A stretch of DNA of 64,000 nucleotides. It comes from UBA5796 sp040752455. GTDB lineage: Bacteria > Chloroflexota > Anaerolineae > Anaerolineales > Villigracilaceae. Each line of letters begins with the position of its first letter. Within the stretch, counting starts at the first letter, position 1. The DNA lies in assembly GCA_049324115.1 (NCBI GenBank), contig JBMOMN010000034.1, forward strand, positions 1 to 64,000, read 5' to 3'. Made by a program: the position numbers and the translations under genes. Positions 32,151-41,948 of this stretch are shown here, one piece after another. The notes beneath the pieces are model-generated. The model was not told where the DNA came from. It did no database searches and was given only the letters and a program-made list of their open reading frames with translations.

Positions 32151-33348
32151 TGCCGTCATCGGCGGCGGCCCGGCCGGGCTGATGGCCGCTGAAGTCTTGA
32201 GCGATGGCGGCCTGCGTGTCGACCTCTACGACGCCATGCCCGCCGTCGGGCGCAAATTCCTGGTGGCGGGCAGCAGCGGCCTCAACCTGACCCACGCCGG
32301 GCCGCTCGACGAATTCCTGTCACACTACGGGACGCGGCGGGCGCAGCTCGAACCCTTCGTCCGCGCTTTCGGGCCGGACGAGCTGCGCCGGTGGGCATCA
32401 GAACTTGGCAGCGCGACTTTCATTGGCACATCAGGCCGGGTTTTTCCTGACGAGATGAAAGCCGCCAATCTCCTCCATGCCTGGCGCGAGCGACTGGGTG
32501 TGGCCGGGGTGACGTTCCACCCCAACCACAAATGGATCGGCTGGACGGACGACGGCTCCCTGCGCTTCGAAACCCCGGACGGGGAAACTCCCCGCCGTTT
32601 CGACGCTTTGGTCCTGGCTCTGGGCGGCGCCTCCTGGCCGCAGACCGGCTCGACCGGGGCCTGGGCCGGGATCCTGGCCGGACGCGGCATCCCCGTCACG
32701 CCGTTCAAGCCCGCCAACTGCGGCTTCGACGTGAACTGGAGCGAACATTTCCGCCAGCGTTTCGAGGGTCAGCCGCTCAAGTCGGTGGTGCTGGAGTTCG
32801 AGGACTTCCGCCGCCAGGGTGAATTTGTCGTCACCGCCTATGGCGTGGAAGGCAGCCTGGTCTACGCCGTCTCGGCCCAGGTGCGGGACGCGCTCGAAGG
32901 ACGGGATCAGGCCATCGTCCGGCTCGACCTGACCCCGGACCGGACGCGGGAATGGCTGGTCGAACGGTTATCCCGTCCGCGTGGCTCGCGTTCGATGTCC
33001 AGCCATCTCAAAAAAACCGTCGGCATCCAGGGCGTCAGGGCCGGGCTGCTGTGGGAATTCGTCCCCCGCGAAGATTTCGCCGATGCTGAAAAACTGGCCG
33101 CGGCCATCAAATCCCTGCCGCTCCCGCTCGTCGCCCCGCGCCCGCTGGAGGAAGCCATCAGCACCGCCGGGGGAATCCCGTTCGAGGCGCTCGACGAGCG
33201 CCTGATGCTGACCGCCCTGCCGGGCGTCTTCTGCGCCGGTGAAATGCTGGACTGGGAGGCCCCGACCGGCGGCTACCTGCTGACCGCCTGCTTCGCCACC
33301 GGGCGGGCCGCGGGCCTGGGCGCGCTGGAATGGCTTCGAAAACAGTAA
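32056..33348 (+). CDS. HI0933/BaiN-type NAD(P)/FAD-dependent flavoprotein, start in repeat tract
   Basis: The protein (up to 430 residues) has the FAD-binding GGGPAGLMAAE motif, the GSSGLNLTH segment typical of the HI0933-like family (TIGR03862-like), LALGGASWPQTGSTG, and a C-terminal VFCAGEMLDWEAPTGGYLL FAD motif. It is a cytoplasmic oxidoreductase of unknown substrate. There is no ATG and no ribosome site ahead of the dinucleotide fold: the start must be a TTG (32056) or GTG (32080) within the tandem repeats, and the first 20-30 residues are a repeat-encoded KSVAKSAAK stretch. A change of one 70-bp unit would shift any start placed farther upstream out of frame. Confidence 0.75.
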   Translation: MPNPLPKSVTPIRLSASKSVAKSVAKSAAKSAAVIGGGPAGLMAAEVLSDGGLRVDLYDAMPAVGRKFLVAGSSGLNLTHAGPLDEFLSHYGTRRAQLEPFVRAFGPDELRRWASELGSATFIGTSGRVFPDEMKAANLLHAWRERLGVAGVTFHPNHKWIGWTDDGSLRFETPDGETPRRFDALVLALGGASWPQTGSTGAWAGILAGRGIPVTPFKPANCGFDVNWSEHFRQRFEGQPLKSVVLEFEDFRRQGEFVVTAYGVEGSLVYAVSAQVRDALEGRDQAIVRLDLTPDRTREWLVERLSRPRGSRSMSSHLKKTVGIQGVRAGLLWEFVPREDFADAEKLAAAIKSLPLPLVAPRPLEEAISTAGGIPFEALDERLMLTALPGVFCAGEMLDWEAPTGGYLLTACFATGRAAGLGALEWLRKQ

Positions 33349-33440
33349 GGGCGACCCCTCGAACCCAGACGGGGCTGAGTTTTTTGGAATGCAACCCCCT
33401 GAAATGCAGAGACTTATACTCCTGGCGGGTCGCCCCTACA
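33349..33440. repeat. inverted repeat between flavoprotein and lipoprotein genes
   Basis: AGGGGTCGCCC-type arms lie at about 33349-33360 and 33424-33437 (GGGCGACCCCT and GGGTCGCCCCTA). The enclosed sequence holds nothing else that I recognise. Confidence 0.5.
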
Positions 33441-33462
33441 AATCATATTTTTTGGAGAAACC

Positions 33463-33891
33463 ATGAACAAAACCACCAAATTCTTCCTGCTGGCCAGCCT
33501 CTTGACAGCACTCGCCCTGCTGGCGGGCTGCGGCTCGGTCGCCCAAACCGTTTCGGATGATGTCAAAGAATCCGTGCTGGCCTTCGGCGAGCCGAAAACC
33601 GACAACCTGCTGGCCGGGTTGAAAGAGAACGATTACGCCAAATTCTCGGCGGATTTCGACGCCGACATGCTCGCCGCCCTGACCGAAGCCAGGTTCGCCG
33701 ACCTGAAAGCTGACCGGGACATCGCCCTGGGCGGTTACGTCTCACGCGAGGTGGTCAACGTCACCCTGGACGGCGACTTCTATACAGTCTTCTACCTGGT
33801 CCGGTTCGAGAAGCAGGCCGACGTGATCCTGCGGGTAGTCTTCCGGGTGGAAGAGCCACACCAGGTCAGCGGGCTGTGGTTCAGCAAATGA
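33463..33891 (+). CDS. small lipoprotein, DUF3887-like
   Basis: The 142-residue protein has a lipoprotein signal (LLAGC, Cys near residue 23) and a single small alpha/beta domain: a helical start (DNLLAGLKENDYAKFSADFD) followed by beta strands (REVVNVTLDGDFYTVFYLVRF) ending in SGLWFSK. This is the pattern of DUF3887/DUF4019-type domains in secreted proteins of unknown function. A TTTTGGAG ribosome site precedes the ATG. Confidence 0.7.
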   Translation: MNKTTKFFLLASLLTALALLAGCGSVAQTVSDDVKESVLAFGEPKTDNLLAGLKENDYAKFSADFDADMLAALTEARFADLKADRDIALGGYVSREVVNVTLDGDFYTVFYLVRFEKQADVILRVVFRVEEPHQVSGLWFSK

Positions 33892-33961
33892 GATTGACAG
33901 GCGTGCTATACTGGTTTTAGGCACGCAACCGATCGTCCGTGAACGACCGGCGGAGGGACGT

Positions 33962-34975
33962 ATGACCTGGCAAGAACAACTCCATGCGGGGGCTTTGGAC
34001 TGGCTGCTCGAACGCCGCGACCCCGGCGTCCGCTACCTGGCGCTGCGGGACCTGCCCGGCCTGCCCGCCGACGACCGCGAATTGCTGGCCGCCAGGGAAG
34101 CAGCTCACCGCGAAGGCCCGATCGCCGCCATCCTGGATCAAATGGACGGAGCCGGGTATTGGGTCGAACCCGGCCCGGGCTACAACCCCAAATATCGCAG
34201 CAGCGTTTGGGCCGTGATCCTGCTGGGACAGTTGGGGGCTTCGGTGGAGATGGACGAACGTATTGGACGGGCCTGCCGTTACCTGCTCGACCACGCCCTC
34301 GCCGAAAACGGTCAATTTACGGCCAGCGGCGCGCCTTCCGGCACGGCGGATTGTTTGCAGGGGAATCTATGCGCCGCCCTGCTCGACCTGGGATTCGACG
34401 ACCCGCGCCTGGACCTGGCCTTCGACTGGATGGCCCGCAGCGTGACCGGCGAAGGGATCGCCCCGATGGAAGACAAACACGCCCCCGTCCGCTATTATGC
34501 CGGCAAGTGCGGCCCGGTCTTCGCCTGCGGGGCGAACAACAAACTCCCCTGCGCCTGGGGCGGGGTCAAGGTGATGCTGGCCTTCGGCAAACTCCCGGCC
34601 GGGCGGCGCACACCGCGTATCGTGCGGGCCATCGAGCAGGGCGTAGAATTCCTGTTAGGCGTAGACCCGGCGGAGGCCGCCTATCCCAGTGGCTGGGCCG
34701 ACAAGCCCAGCGGCAACTGGTGGAAATTCGGTTTCCCGGTCTTCTACGTGACCGACCTGCTGCAAAACGTCGAGGCCCTGGTCCGGCTGGAATTCGGGAG
34801 CGACCCGCGCCTGTCCCGCGCCCTCGATCTGATCCGAAGCAAGCAAGACGCCAATGGGCGCTGGGCGTTGGAGTACGATTATTCCGGCAAGACTTGGGGC
34901 GAGTTCGGTCAAAAGAAACAACCCAACAAATGGGTCACACTGAGGGCCGCCTGGGTTTTGGGCCATGCCCATTGA
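33962..34975 (+). CDS. terpenoid-cyclase/prenyltransferase-fold (alpha/alpha toroid) protein of unknown function
   Basis: The 337-residue protein contains helical repeats with QD/DG-W-type motifs (MDGAGYWVEPG, ASGAPSGTADCLQGNL, KQDANGRWALEYDY) resembling squalene-hopene cyclase and prenyltransferase repeats. Homologues are often carried in databases under unrelated names. The catalytic DxDD motif of class II cyclases is not seen, so cyclase activity is not claimed. No signal peptide or membrane segment is visible. A TATACT box near 33908 lies within a GCGTGC/GCACGC dyad and may be its promoter. Confidence 0.65.
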   Translation: MTWQEQLHAGALDWLLERRDPGVRYLALRDLPGLPADDRELLAAREAAHREGPIAAILDQMDGAGYWVEPGPGYNPKYRSSVWAVILLGQLGASVEMDERIGRACRYLLDHALAENGQFTASGAPSGTADCLQGNLCAALLDLGFDDPRLDLAFDWMARSVTGEGIAPMEDKHAPVRYYAGKCGPVFACGANNKLPCAWGGVKVMLAFGKLPAGRRTPRIVRAIEQGVEFLLGVDPAEAAYPSGWADKPSGNWWKFGFPVFYVTDLLQNVEALVRLEFGSDPRLSRALDLIRSKQDANGRWALEYDYSGKTWGEFGQKKQPNKWVTLRAAWVLGHAH

Positions 34976-35020
34976 CCGCGGCTCTTCGGGATTTCCGCGT
35001 TTGATAGAAGGAGGTGCAAC

Positions 35021-35905
35021 ATGCAAGCCACAAACCATTTTGAATCGGTCCGCCCGACAGTGCGGCGGGAACGGCAGGAACGGGGCTGGGGCGCGGCGTT
35101 CCTGGCCGGGCTGCCGCACCTGTTGATGGGATTGCTCATCTGTTGGGGCAACTTTTTCGCCGGTTCCGATGCGAAATCTGTCCAAATGATCTCCACACTT
35201 TTGGGAATATCCTTGGCCGGGCTGGTGGTTTTCATGATCGTCCGGGCGGCGCGGGAGGATTGGCCATTGTGGAGCGCCAGTTGGTACGGTTACGCCGCCT
35301 GGATTGCGTTAGCCATCGTCATCCTGTTGACGAACTCGATCCAATATGAGCGGATGTGGGTTATCAACCTGGCCTTGCTGGTGGGTTGGCTGGGAGCGGT
35401 CCTGCTCGGATACCTCTACCTGTTTGCCGCGGACCGGGTGCAGTCGCTGCTGGCGGTCGTGTTCCTGTTCCCGCTCTTTGGGCTGTATTTCCTGGAATTC
35501 ATCCCTAATCCGATCGAAGGCCTGCTCGCCATCGGGACCGGGAGCCTGACCGCCGTTACCGCAGCCCTGATCCACCGTTCAGGCGATTACCGCCGCGGCT
35601 TGTTCTACAGCCTCCTGCTAACTCTGGTACTTGGGGTAAGTTTTGCGTATGTGGGCGTCTATCAGGCCAATGAACTGCCGGAATTCATCCCATTCGACCC
35701 TCAATTCTCAGACTTCACCTCCTTGCTGGGGCTATACCTGGCAAGCTATACCTGGCAATTGGAGCGGTCATCTATGGCCTGCCGCCCCTCGTGCAATGGA
35801 TTTGGGGATTTTTCCCAAAGAAGATCAAAACTGCCTGAGCCCGATTTCGTTAGAAACCACAGCGCCCGGTTCAGGGCGCTGTTTCTCTTATTTCAAGGCC
35901 GGTGA
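35021..35905 (+). pseudogene. multi-pass membrane protein, frameshifted by a 14-bp tandem duplication
   Basis: The protein has about seven membrane segments and no family I recognise. At 35731-35744 the 14 bases GCTATACCTGGCAA are repeated exactly at 35745-35758. After the duplication the frame reads polar, unlikely sequence to a stop at 35903. Removing one copy restores LLGLYLAIGAVIYGLPPL and a natural ending at the TGA at 35836-35838 (a last membrane helix and a KKIK tail). The frameshifted version overlaps the convergent protease gene. It is a recent slip, a phase-variable state or an assembly error. A GAAGGAGG ribosome site precedes the ATG. Confidence 0.75.
35852..35886. terminator. bidirectional terminator hairpin
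   Basis: AGAAACCACAGCGCCC and GGGCGCTGTTTCT form a strong stem between the convergent membrane-protein and protease genes. The protease stop codon (35871-35873) lies in the loop. Confidence 0.65.
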
Positions 35906-36650
35906 GTTTCGACAACAGTCTGTGCAGCAGGGCAAAAGGCAGGGCCAGAATCACGTGCAGGATCGCGCTGAGGGCGAAGATGGTCGCCACCGAGCGCAGG
36001 AAATCGTTCAGCGGCGGGGCCAGGTGCTGCAACATCCAGGGACCGGCGCCGGCCAGCAGGGCCAGCCCGAACAGCACGCCCACCGACAGTCCCAGCGGGG
36101 CCCAGGCGTGGCGGTCGGATTGGGAGGGGAGCATGGTGCTGCTGACGGCAAAGGCCAGGTAGAACCACAGCCAGAAATCGGGATAGCCCGGCAGCAGGAG
36201 CACCCCTTTCCAGAAAAGGGGGAAATTGGCCCCGCGCAGGAAGTTCCACAGGGTCAGCATGTGCAGGTGGTCAATGGCGATGTAAGCCACCACCAACCCG
36301 CCGACGATCAGCGGCGCGGCCCCGATCAGCGAATCTCGCACGAAATCAGCTTTCTCGGTTTCGACGTAACCCAGGCGCAGGCGGTCGTCCATCACCTGCG
36401 GGATGAGCGAAAACCCGCCCGTGCGCACCCCCAGGATTCGGGCCACCACGTAGTGGCTGGACTCGTGCAGCACCACGCCGGGAAAGAAGAGCAGGGCGAA
36501 CAGCCCCATGGCCAGGGATGGGTTGCGGGTGAGGATCAGGAAAACGGCCTGCATCTCGCGGTGCAAGGCCCGCTGGATGAAGACCAGCGGCACGAGAATG
36601 GCCGTCAGCCAGAGCAGGCCGTCGAGGGCGGAAAGGAGGGAAAAATCCAT
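35871..36650 (-). CDS. M50-like membrane zinc metalloprotease
   Basis: The 259-residue protein has six or so membrane segments and an HESSH motif (residues 62-66) within a hydrophobic helix, the HExxH zinc site of site-2-protease-like enzymes. A candidate third ligand, Asp179 in STMLPSQSD, lies in a later helix in the position of the family NxxPxxxxD motif. Such proteases cut substrates within the membrane. There is no PDZ domain. It is downstream of tpiA on the same strand, separated by a palindromic repeat (36653-36718). Confidence 0.65.
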   Translation of the reverse strand: MDFSLLSALDGLLWLTAILVPLVFIQRALHREMQAVFLILTRNPSLAMGLFALLFFPGVVLHESSHYVVARILGVRTGGFSLIPQVMDDRLRLGYVETEKADFVRDSLIGAAPLIVGGLVVAYIAIDHLHMLTLWNFLRGANFPLFWKGVLLLPGYPDFWLWFYLAFAVSSTMLPSQSDRHAWAPLGLSVGVLFGLALLAGAGPWMLQHLAPPLNDFLRSVATIFALSAILHVILALPFALLHRLLSKLTGLEIRETAP

Positions 36651-36652
36651 TT

Positions 36653-36718
36653 GGACGGTGGGCGGAGGACGATGGACCGTAGACTGTGGACAATCATCGG
36701 TCTACCGTCCACCGTCTG
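36653..36718. repeat. palindromic repeat (GGACGGTGG ... CCACCGTC)
   Basis: The segments GGACGGTGGGCGG, ATGGACCGTAGAC and GGTCTACCGTCCACCGTC form overlapping inverted repeats in the gap between tpiA and the protease gene. Confidence 0.55.
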
Positions 36719-36735
36719 CGGTCAGCTTTCGGCGA

Positions 36736-37497
36736 TTACTGATCCGAGGCTGCTTTAACGATGGCAATGAACTCGTCGGCTTTCAGGCTGGCCCCGCCGA
36801 CCAGCGCGCCGTCAATGTCTGGCTGGCCGAAGAACTCGGAGGCGTTGGCCGCAGTGACCGAGCCGCCGTATTGCACCCGGATGGCCTGGGCCGTCTCAAC
36901 GCCGAACAGGTCGGCCAGCGCCGGGCGGATCACCTCGGCCACGACGGCGTTGGCGGCCTCGCCGGTGGAGGCTTTACCCGTCCCGATGGCCCAGACCGGT
37001 TCGTAGGCGATGACGATCCGGGCGGCTTTGGCGGGATCCGTGTCGTGCAGGCCGAGGCTGATTTGACGGCGGACAACTTCCCCCGTCCGGCCCGCTTCGT
37101 ACTGGTCGAGCGTCTCGCCGACGCAGACGATCGGGGTCAGGTCCACGCCCTGGGCGGCGCGGACCTTCCGATTCACAATCTCATCGGTTTCACCGAAATA
37201 AGCCCGGCGCTCCGAGTGGCCAAGGATGGCGTAGCCGCAAAATTCCCTGACCATTCCGGGAGCGATCTCGCCGGTGAACGCGCCTTTGGCCTCCCAGTGC
37301 ATGTTCTGGGCGCCCAGGCCGATGCCCGTTCCTTGCAGCAGGGCCGAGGCGGCCAGCAGGGAGGGGAAAGGCGGGCAGAGCACTTTCTCCACGCCGGGGA
37401 TGTCGCGCAGTTTCAGGCTCATCTTGAAGACCAGTTCGCGGGCCTCGGCGACGGTTTTGTTCATTTTCCAGTTGCCAGCTACGATGGGGGTTCGCAT
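36736..37497 (-). CDS. tpiA: triosephosphate isomerase
   Basis: The 253-residue protein has the full TIM set: N-terminal GNWKMNK with the catalytic Lys, ILGHSERR with the catalytic His, AYEPVWAIGTG with the catalytic Glu and the mobile loop, and QYGGSV and VGGASL phosphate-binding segments. It interconverts dihydroxyacetone phosphate and glyceraldehyde-3-phosphate. It lies with pgk and gap on the same strand, the classical glycolytic order gap-pgk-tpi, but a Ser/Thr kinase gene stands between pgk and tpiA. Confidence 0.97.
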   Translation of the reverse strand: MRTPIVAGNWKMNKTVAEARELVFKMSLKLRDIPGVEKVLCPPFPSLLAASALLQGTGIGLGAQNMHWEAKGAFTGEIAPGMVREFCGYAILGHSERRAYFGETDEIVNRKVRAAQGVDLTPIVCVGETLDQYEAGRTGEVVRRQISLGLHDTDPAKAARIVIAYEPVWAIGTGKASTGEAANAVVAEVIRPALADLFGVETAQAIRVQYGGSVTAANASEFFGQPDIDGALVGGASLKADEFIAIVKAASDQ

Positions 37498-37519
37498 CGA
37501 ATCTCCTTATTGTTTAAAG

Positions 37520-37585
37520 TTTTCACCACAGAGGCACGGGGAGATTCTCTGTGATCTCAGTGCGCTCTGTGGTGCATCTCTCCCG
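37520..37585. repeat. hairpin-forming dyad repeat
   Basis: CACCACAGAGGCACGGGGAGA ... CTCTGTGGTGCATC forms inverted arms between the kinase and tpiA genes, similar in kind to the dyad at 3246-3284. Confidence 0.5.
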
Positions 37586-37596
37586 GCTTGTCCGGC

Positions 37597-39345
37597 TCAG
37601 GGAATTTCTTTCATCAAGTAGCCCGCCTCGTCCTTGATCCAGGGCGGGACGGCGGGATCGTCCATCAGCCCCTGCAACAGGTCGCGGGCCGGGTCGAATT
37701 CATCGCGCCACAGGTGGATCTCGGCCTGGAGCAGGCGGATTTCCTGCAAATCCGGCTTGCGTTGGATCAATTGTTCCAGCCACCGCTGGGCTTCATCGGG
37801 GCCGCGCTGGTGCAGGGCGTAGCGCGTTTGGGCCACCAGCATGAGCGGCTCGTCGAGCCGTCCGATGTCCTCGAACGGCAACACCTTTGGGGCGATCTCC
37901 TCATCGAAAGCCGTGTAGACCGACCGGTGCAGGCGGGCGCGCGTGTCCGGTGAGATGGTTTGCCCCTCGAGCTTGGCGAGGCGGAAATCCATGTAGGCGG
38001 TGCCGGGCCAGAAATCCATCCCGGCCAGCCGGTCGCTGGAGGCAACGAAGAAATCGCGGTCCTCCCCGGCAAGGTCGGCAGATCTATGCAACTGGACGAT
38101 GGCTTCTTCGGTCTTCTTGGCTTCTGCCAGCGCAACCGCCAGGTCGAGGCGGGCGTAAGCGTCATCCGGGTTCTCTTCGGCGCGGCGGCGGGCCTCTGCC
38201 ACCGGCCCCTCGGCGGGAGGTTCCTGCGGCAAGGATGTCGGGCGGGACTCGGGCAGGGAGGTTGCCTGGGCCGCGGCGGTCTGCGCAGCGGCCTGCCTGG
38301 CATTGAGACGATTCCCCTGGGTGGCCCAAAGGATCACCAGGCAGCACAAAATGAAAAGCACCGAGGCCGCCACGAGCACCCATTTCGAGACGCCCTTCTT
38401 CGGCGCTTTCTCCGTTGTGACGGGCGGAGCGGGCGCGGGAACCGGGGCCGGCTCGGCCGCCTCCTGCGTTATCCCGGCGGACGGCGCGACGATCGTCTCC
38501 GGCTGGTCGGGGATGCCGGATTCGCCCCAGGCAGATTTGAAGGCAGCCACCAGCGCGGCCACGTCCGGGTAGCGGTCGGGGCGTTCCTTGGCCAGGGCCT
38601 TGAGCAGCACCCGCTGGACGGGTTCCGGCACGTTCGGGTTGACCATGCGCGGCAGGGGCAGCGGCGTATAAATGTGGTCGTGAATAATGGAAAAAGGCGT
38701 ATCGGCGCTGAACGGGACTTTGCCCACCGCCAGTTCGTAGAGCATCACGCCGAAGGAGTAGATGTCGGTGCCTTCGTCGAGTTCCTTTTTGCCCATGGCC
38801 TGTTCGGGCGAGATGTACTGCGGCGTGCCCAGGATCATGTCCGAGGTCAGGGTCGATTCCCCGGCCTGGGCGATGCGCGCCAGCCCGAAGTCTGCCAGGT
38901 AGATCTGCCCGTCGGCGGCGAGCAGCACGTTCGAGGGTTTCACGTCCCGGTGCAGGATTCCCCGTTTGTGGGCATAGGTCAGGGCCGGGCCGATGGCGTC
39001 AATCATTCGCTCGATCTCGTCCGAACTGAGCGGGCCGCGTCCGAGACGGGCTTTGAGCGTCTCCCCCTCGATGAACTTCATCACGAGATACGGCTGCCCG
39101 TTGTGCTCGGCAAAATCATAGATCGGGACAATGTTGGGATGTTCCAGTTTCGCCACCAGGCGGGCCTCACGCTGGAAACGGGCGTGGAAATTGGCGTCTT
39201 CGAGGAAAGCCTGGTGCAGCACTTTGAGCGCCACGTAGCGGTCAAGCGAGGCGTGATAAGCCTTGTAGACCGTCGCCATGCCGCCCTGTCCAAGCTGCTC
39301 AAGGATGCGGTACGGGCCGACTGTTTCTCCAACTGCAAAGGGCAT
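37597..39345 (-). CDS. transmembrane Ser/Thr protein kinase with extracytoplasmic TPR-like domain
   Basis: The 582-residue protein has a PknB-type kinase domain (GQGGMATVY, HRDVKPSN near 131, DFGLAR, GTPQYISPEQ), a Pro/Ala-rich juxtamembrane linker, one membrane helix (about 320-342) and an external domain (about 380-582) of helical TPR-like repeats. I prefer the ATG at 39345 (MPFAVGE) over one 6 nt upstream because it has better spacing from GGGAGA. A TATAAT box lies about 30 nt upstream. It sits inside the glycolytic gene cluster between pgk and tpiA, which suggests but does not prove a role in controlling central metabolism. Confidence 0.88.
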   Translation of the reverse strand: MPFAVGETVGPYRILEQLGQGGMATVYKAYHASLDRYVALKVLHQAFLEDANFHARFQREARLVAKLEHPNIVPIYDFAEHNGQPYLVMKFIEGETLKARLGRGPLSSDEIERMIDAIGPALTYAHKRGILHRDVKPSNVLLAADGQIYLADFGLARIAQAGESTLTSDMILGTPQYISPEQAMGKKELDEGTDIYSFGVMLYELAVGKVPFSADTPFSIIHDHIYTPLPLPRMVNPNVPEPVQRVLLKALAKERPDRYPDVAALVAAFKSAWGESGIPDQPETIVAPSAGITQEAAEPAPVPAPAPPVTTEKAPKKGVSKWVLVAASVLFILCCLVILWATQGNRLNARQAAAQTAAAQATSLPESRPTSLPQEPPAEGPVAEARRRAEENPDDAYARLDLAVALAEAKKTEEAIVQLHRSADLAGEDRDFFVASSDRLAGMDFWPGTAYMDFRLAKLEGQTISPDTRARLHRSVYTAFDEEIAPKVLPFEDIGRLDEPLMLVAQTRYALHQRGPDEAQRWLEQLIQRKPDLQEIRLLQAEIHLWRDEFDPARDLLQGLMDDPAVPPWIKDEAGYLMKEIP

Positions 39346-39518
39346 AAGCATTCTCCCGCGGGCAGGTTTGCATCATTATAGCCCACTTGGGTAAGCGGCA
39401 TGTCACCCCGGTGTAAATTGTGGGTAATTTGTAAACCGGCGCCCCAAAAACGTCCCAAAGGTTGGGTTCACCCTTCGCGTCGCTCGGAAGACCTTCAGGA
39501 CGTTTATTTGCCGATGGG

Positions 39519-40691
<1,173 letters not shown>

Positions 40692-40699
40692 GGTTTCTC

Positions 40700-40783
40700 C
40701 GGGAAAAGTTGACAGGGAAACACGGAAACAGGTACACAAGCAATGGATACCTGTGTACCTGTCTACCTGTTTACCGGAATACC
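40700..40783. repeat. inverted repeat between gap and pgk
   Basis: ACAGGTACACAAG and CTGTGTACCTGT, extended by ACAGG/CCTGT arms, form a long dyad in the 92-nt gap. It may stabilise or process the gap-pgk mRNA. Confidence 0.5.
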
Positions 40784-41842
40784 CTAAAGGTTCTTCGCCA
40801 TCAACGCGGCCAGATCCGCCGTGCGGCAGGAGTAGCCCCATTCGTTGTCGTACCAGGTGACGACCTTGATGAAGTTATTCTTCTCTTTGCCGAGCACGCT
40901 GGTGAAGGGCAGGTCCACGGATGAACTGAACGAGCTGCCTTTGTAATCAATCGAGACCAGGGGTTCGTCCACCGCGTCCAGGATGCCTTTCAGGCGGGGC
41001 GTGGCGGCTGCGTCGCGGAACATCTGGCGCAGGTCGTCGGTGGTGGTGGAGACTTCCACTTCGGCGGTGAAATCCACGATGGAGACGGTGCTGGTCGGGA
41101 CGCGCAGGGCGTAGCCGTCGAATTTGCCCGCTAAATCGGGGATGACCAGTTTGATGGCTTTGGCCGCGCCGGTCGTCGTGGGGATGATGCTCATCGCCGC
41201 GGCCCGGGCACGCCGCAGGTCCGAGTGGGGCAGGTCGAGGATCTTCTGGTCGTTGGTGTAGGCGTGGATGGTGGTCATGAAGGCGCGCTTGATCTTCAGG
41301 TTGTCATGCACCACTTTGGCCGCCGGGGCCAGGCAGTTGGTGGTGCAGGAGGCGTTGGAGACGACGTGGTGCTTGGCCGGGTCGTACATTTCTTCGTTGA
41401 CACCCAGCACGACGGTCAGGTCTTCGCCCTCGGAGGGGGCCGAGATGATGACCTTCTTCGCGCCGCCTTTGGTGATGTGGTTCTCCGCGCCTTTGACGGC
41501 CTTGCCTTTCTTGTTGACGCCGTCCGATTTGATGGTGAAGATGCCGGTCGATTCGATCACGATGTCCACGCCCAGGCTGCCCCAGGGGATGTTGGCCGGG
41601 TCGGTCTCTTTGAAGGCGATGACCTTCTTGCCGTCAATGACCAGGCCGTCGTCGGCTACTTCCACCGTGCCGTCGAAGCGGCCGTAGTTGGAGTCATATT
41701 TGAGCAGGTGGGCCATCGTTTTCAAGTCGCCGATGTCGTTGAAGGCGACCACTTCGAGCGTACCCGAATGAAAGTCGCGGATCGCCTTGAGCACCTGGCG
41801 CCCGATGCGCCCGAAACCGTTGATACCTACTTTTACAGTCAT
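40784..41842 (-). CDS. gap: glyceraldehyde-3-phosphate dehydrogenase, type I
   Basis: The 352-residue protein has VGINGFGRIGRQ for NAD binding, the active-site SNASCTTNCLAP (Cys near 166), and the C-terminal WYDNEWGYSCR. It oxidises glyceraldehyde-3-phosphate to 1,3-bisphosphoglycerate. I chose the ATG at 41842, preceded by the strong ribosome site AGGAGGT. It is slightly longer than the usual 330-340 residues because of loops around 115-145. It is the promoter-proximal glycolytic gene of the cluster. Confidence 0.96.
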   Translation of the reverse strand: MTVKVGINGFGRIGRQVLKAIRDFHSGTLEVVAFNDIGDLKTMAHLLKYDSNYGRFDGTVEVADDGLVIDGKKVIAFKETDPANIPWGSLGVDIVIESTGIFTIKSDGVNKKGKAVKGAENHITKGGAKKVIISAPSEGEDLTVVLGVNEEMYDPAKHHVVSNASCTTNCLAPAAKVVHDNLKIKRAFMTTIHAYTNDQKILDLPHSDLRRARAAAMSIIPTTTGAAKAIKLVIPDLAGKFDGYALRVPTSTVSIVDFTAEVEVSTTTDDLRQMFRDAAATPRLKGILDAVDEPLVSIDYKGSSFSSSVDLPFTSVLGKEKNNFIKVVTWYDNEWGYSCRTADLAALMAKNL

Positions 41843-41948
41843 GTTGGACCTCCTGAAAATGGTGTCGAATTTTGTGTCAGTTTGTGAATTTTTCCACAAA
41901 CGTGGATTTTATCATAATTGCCGAACAAATTGCCGATGGTTCTCCAGC

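Noticed and set aside
40692..40841. N-terminal extension of phosphoglycerate kinase
   Set aside because: The extra residues come from a dyad repeat; MNKKTIRD at 40691 has a ribosome site and matches the normal PGK start.
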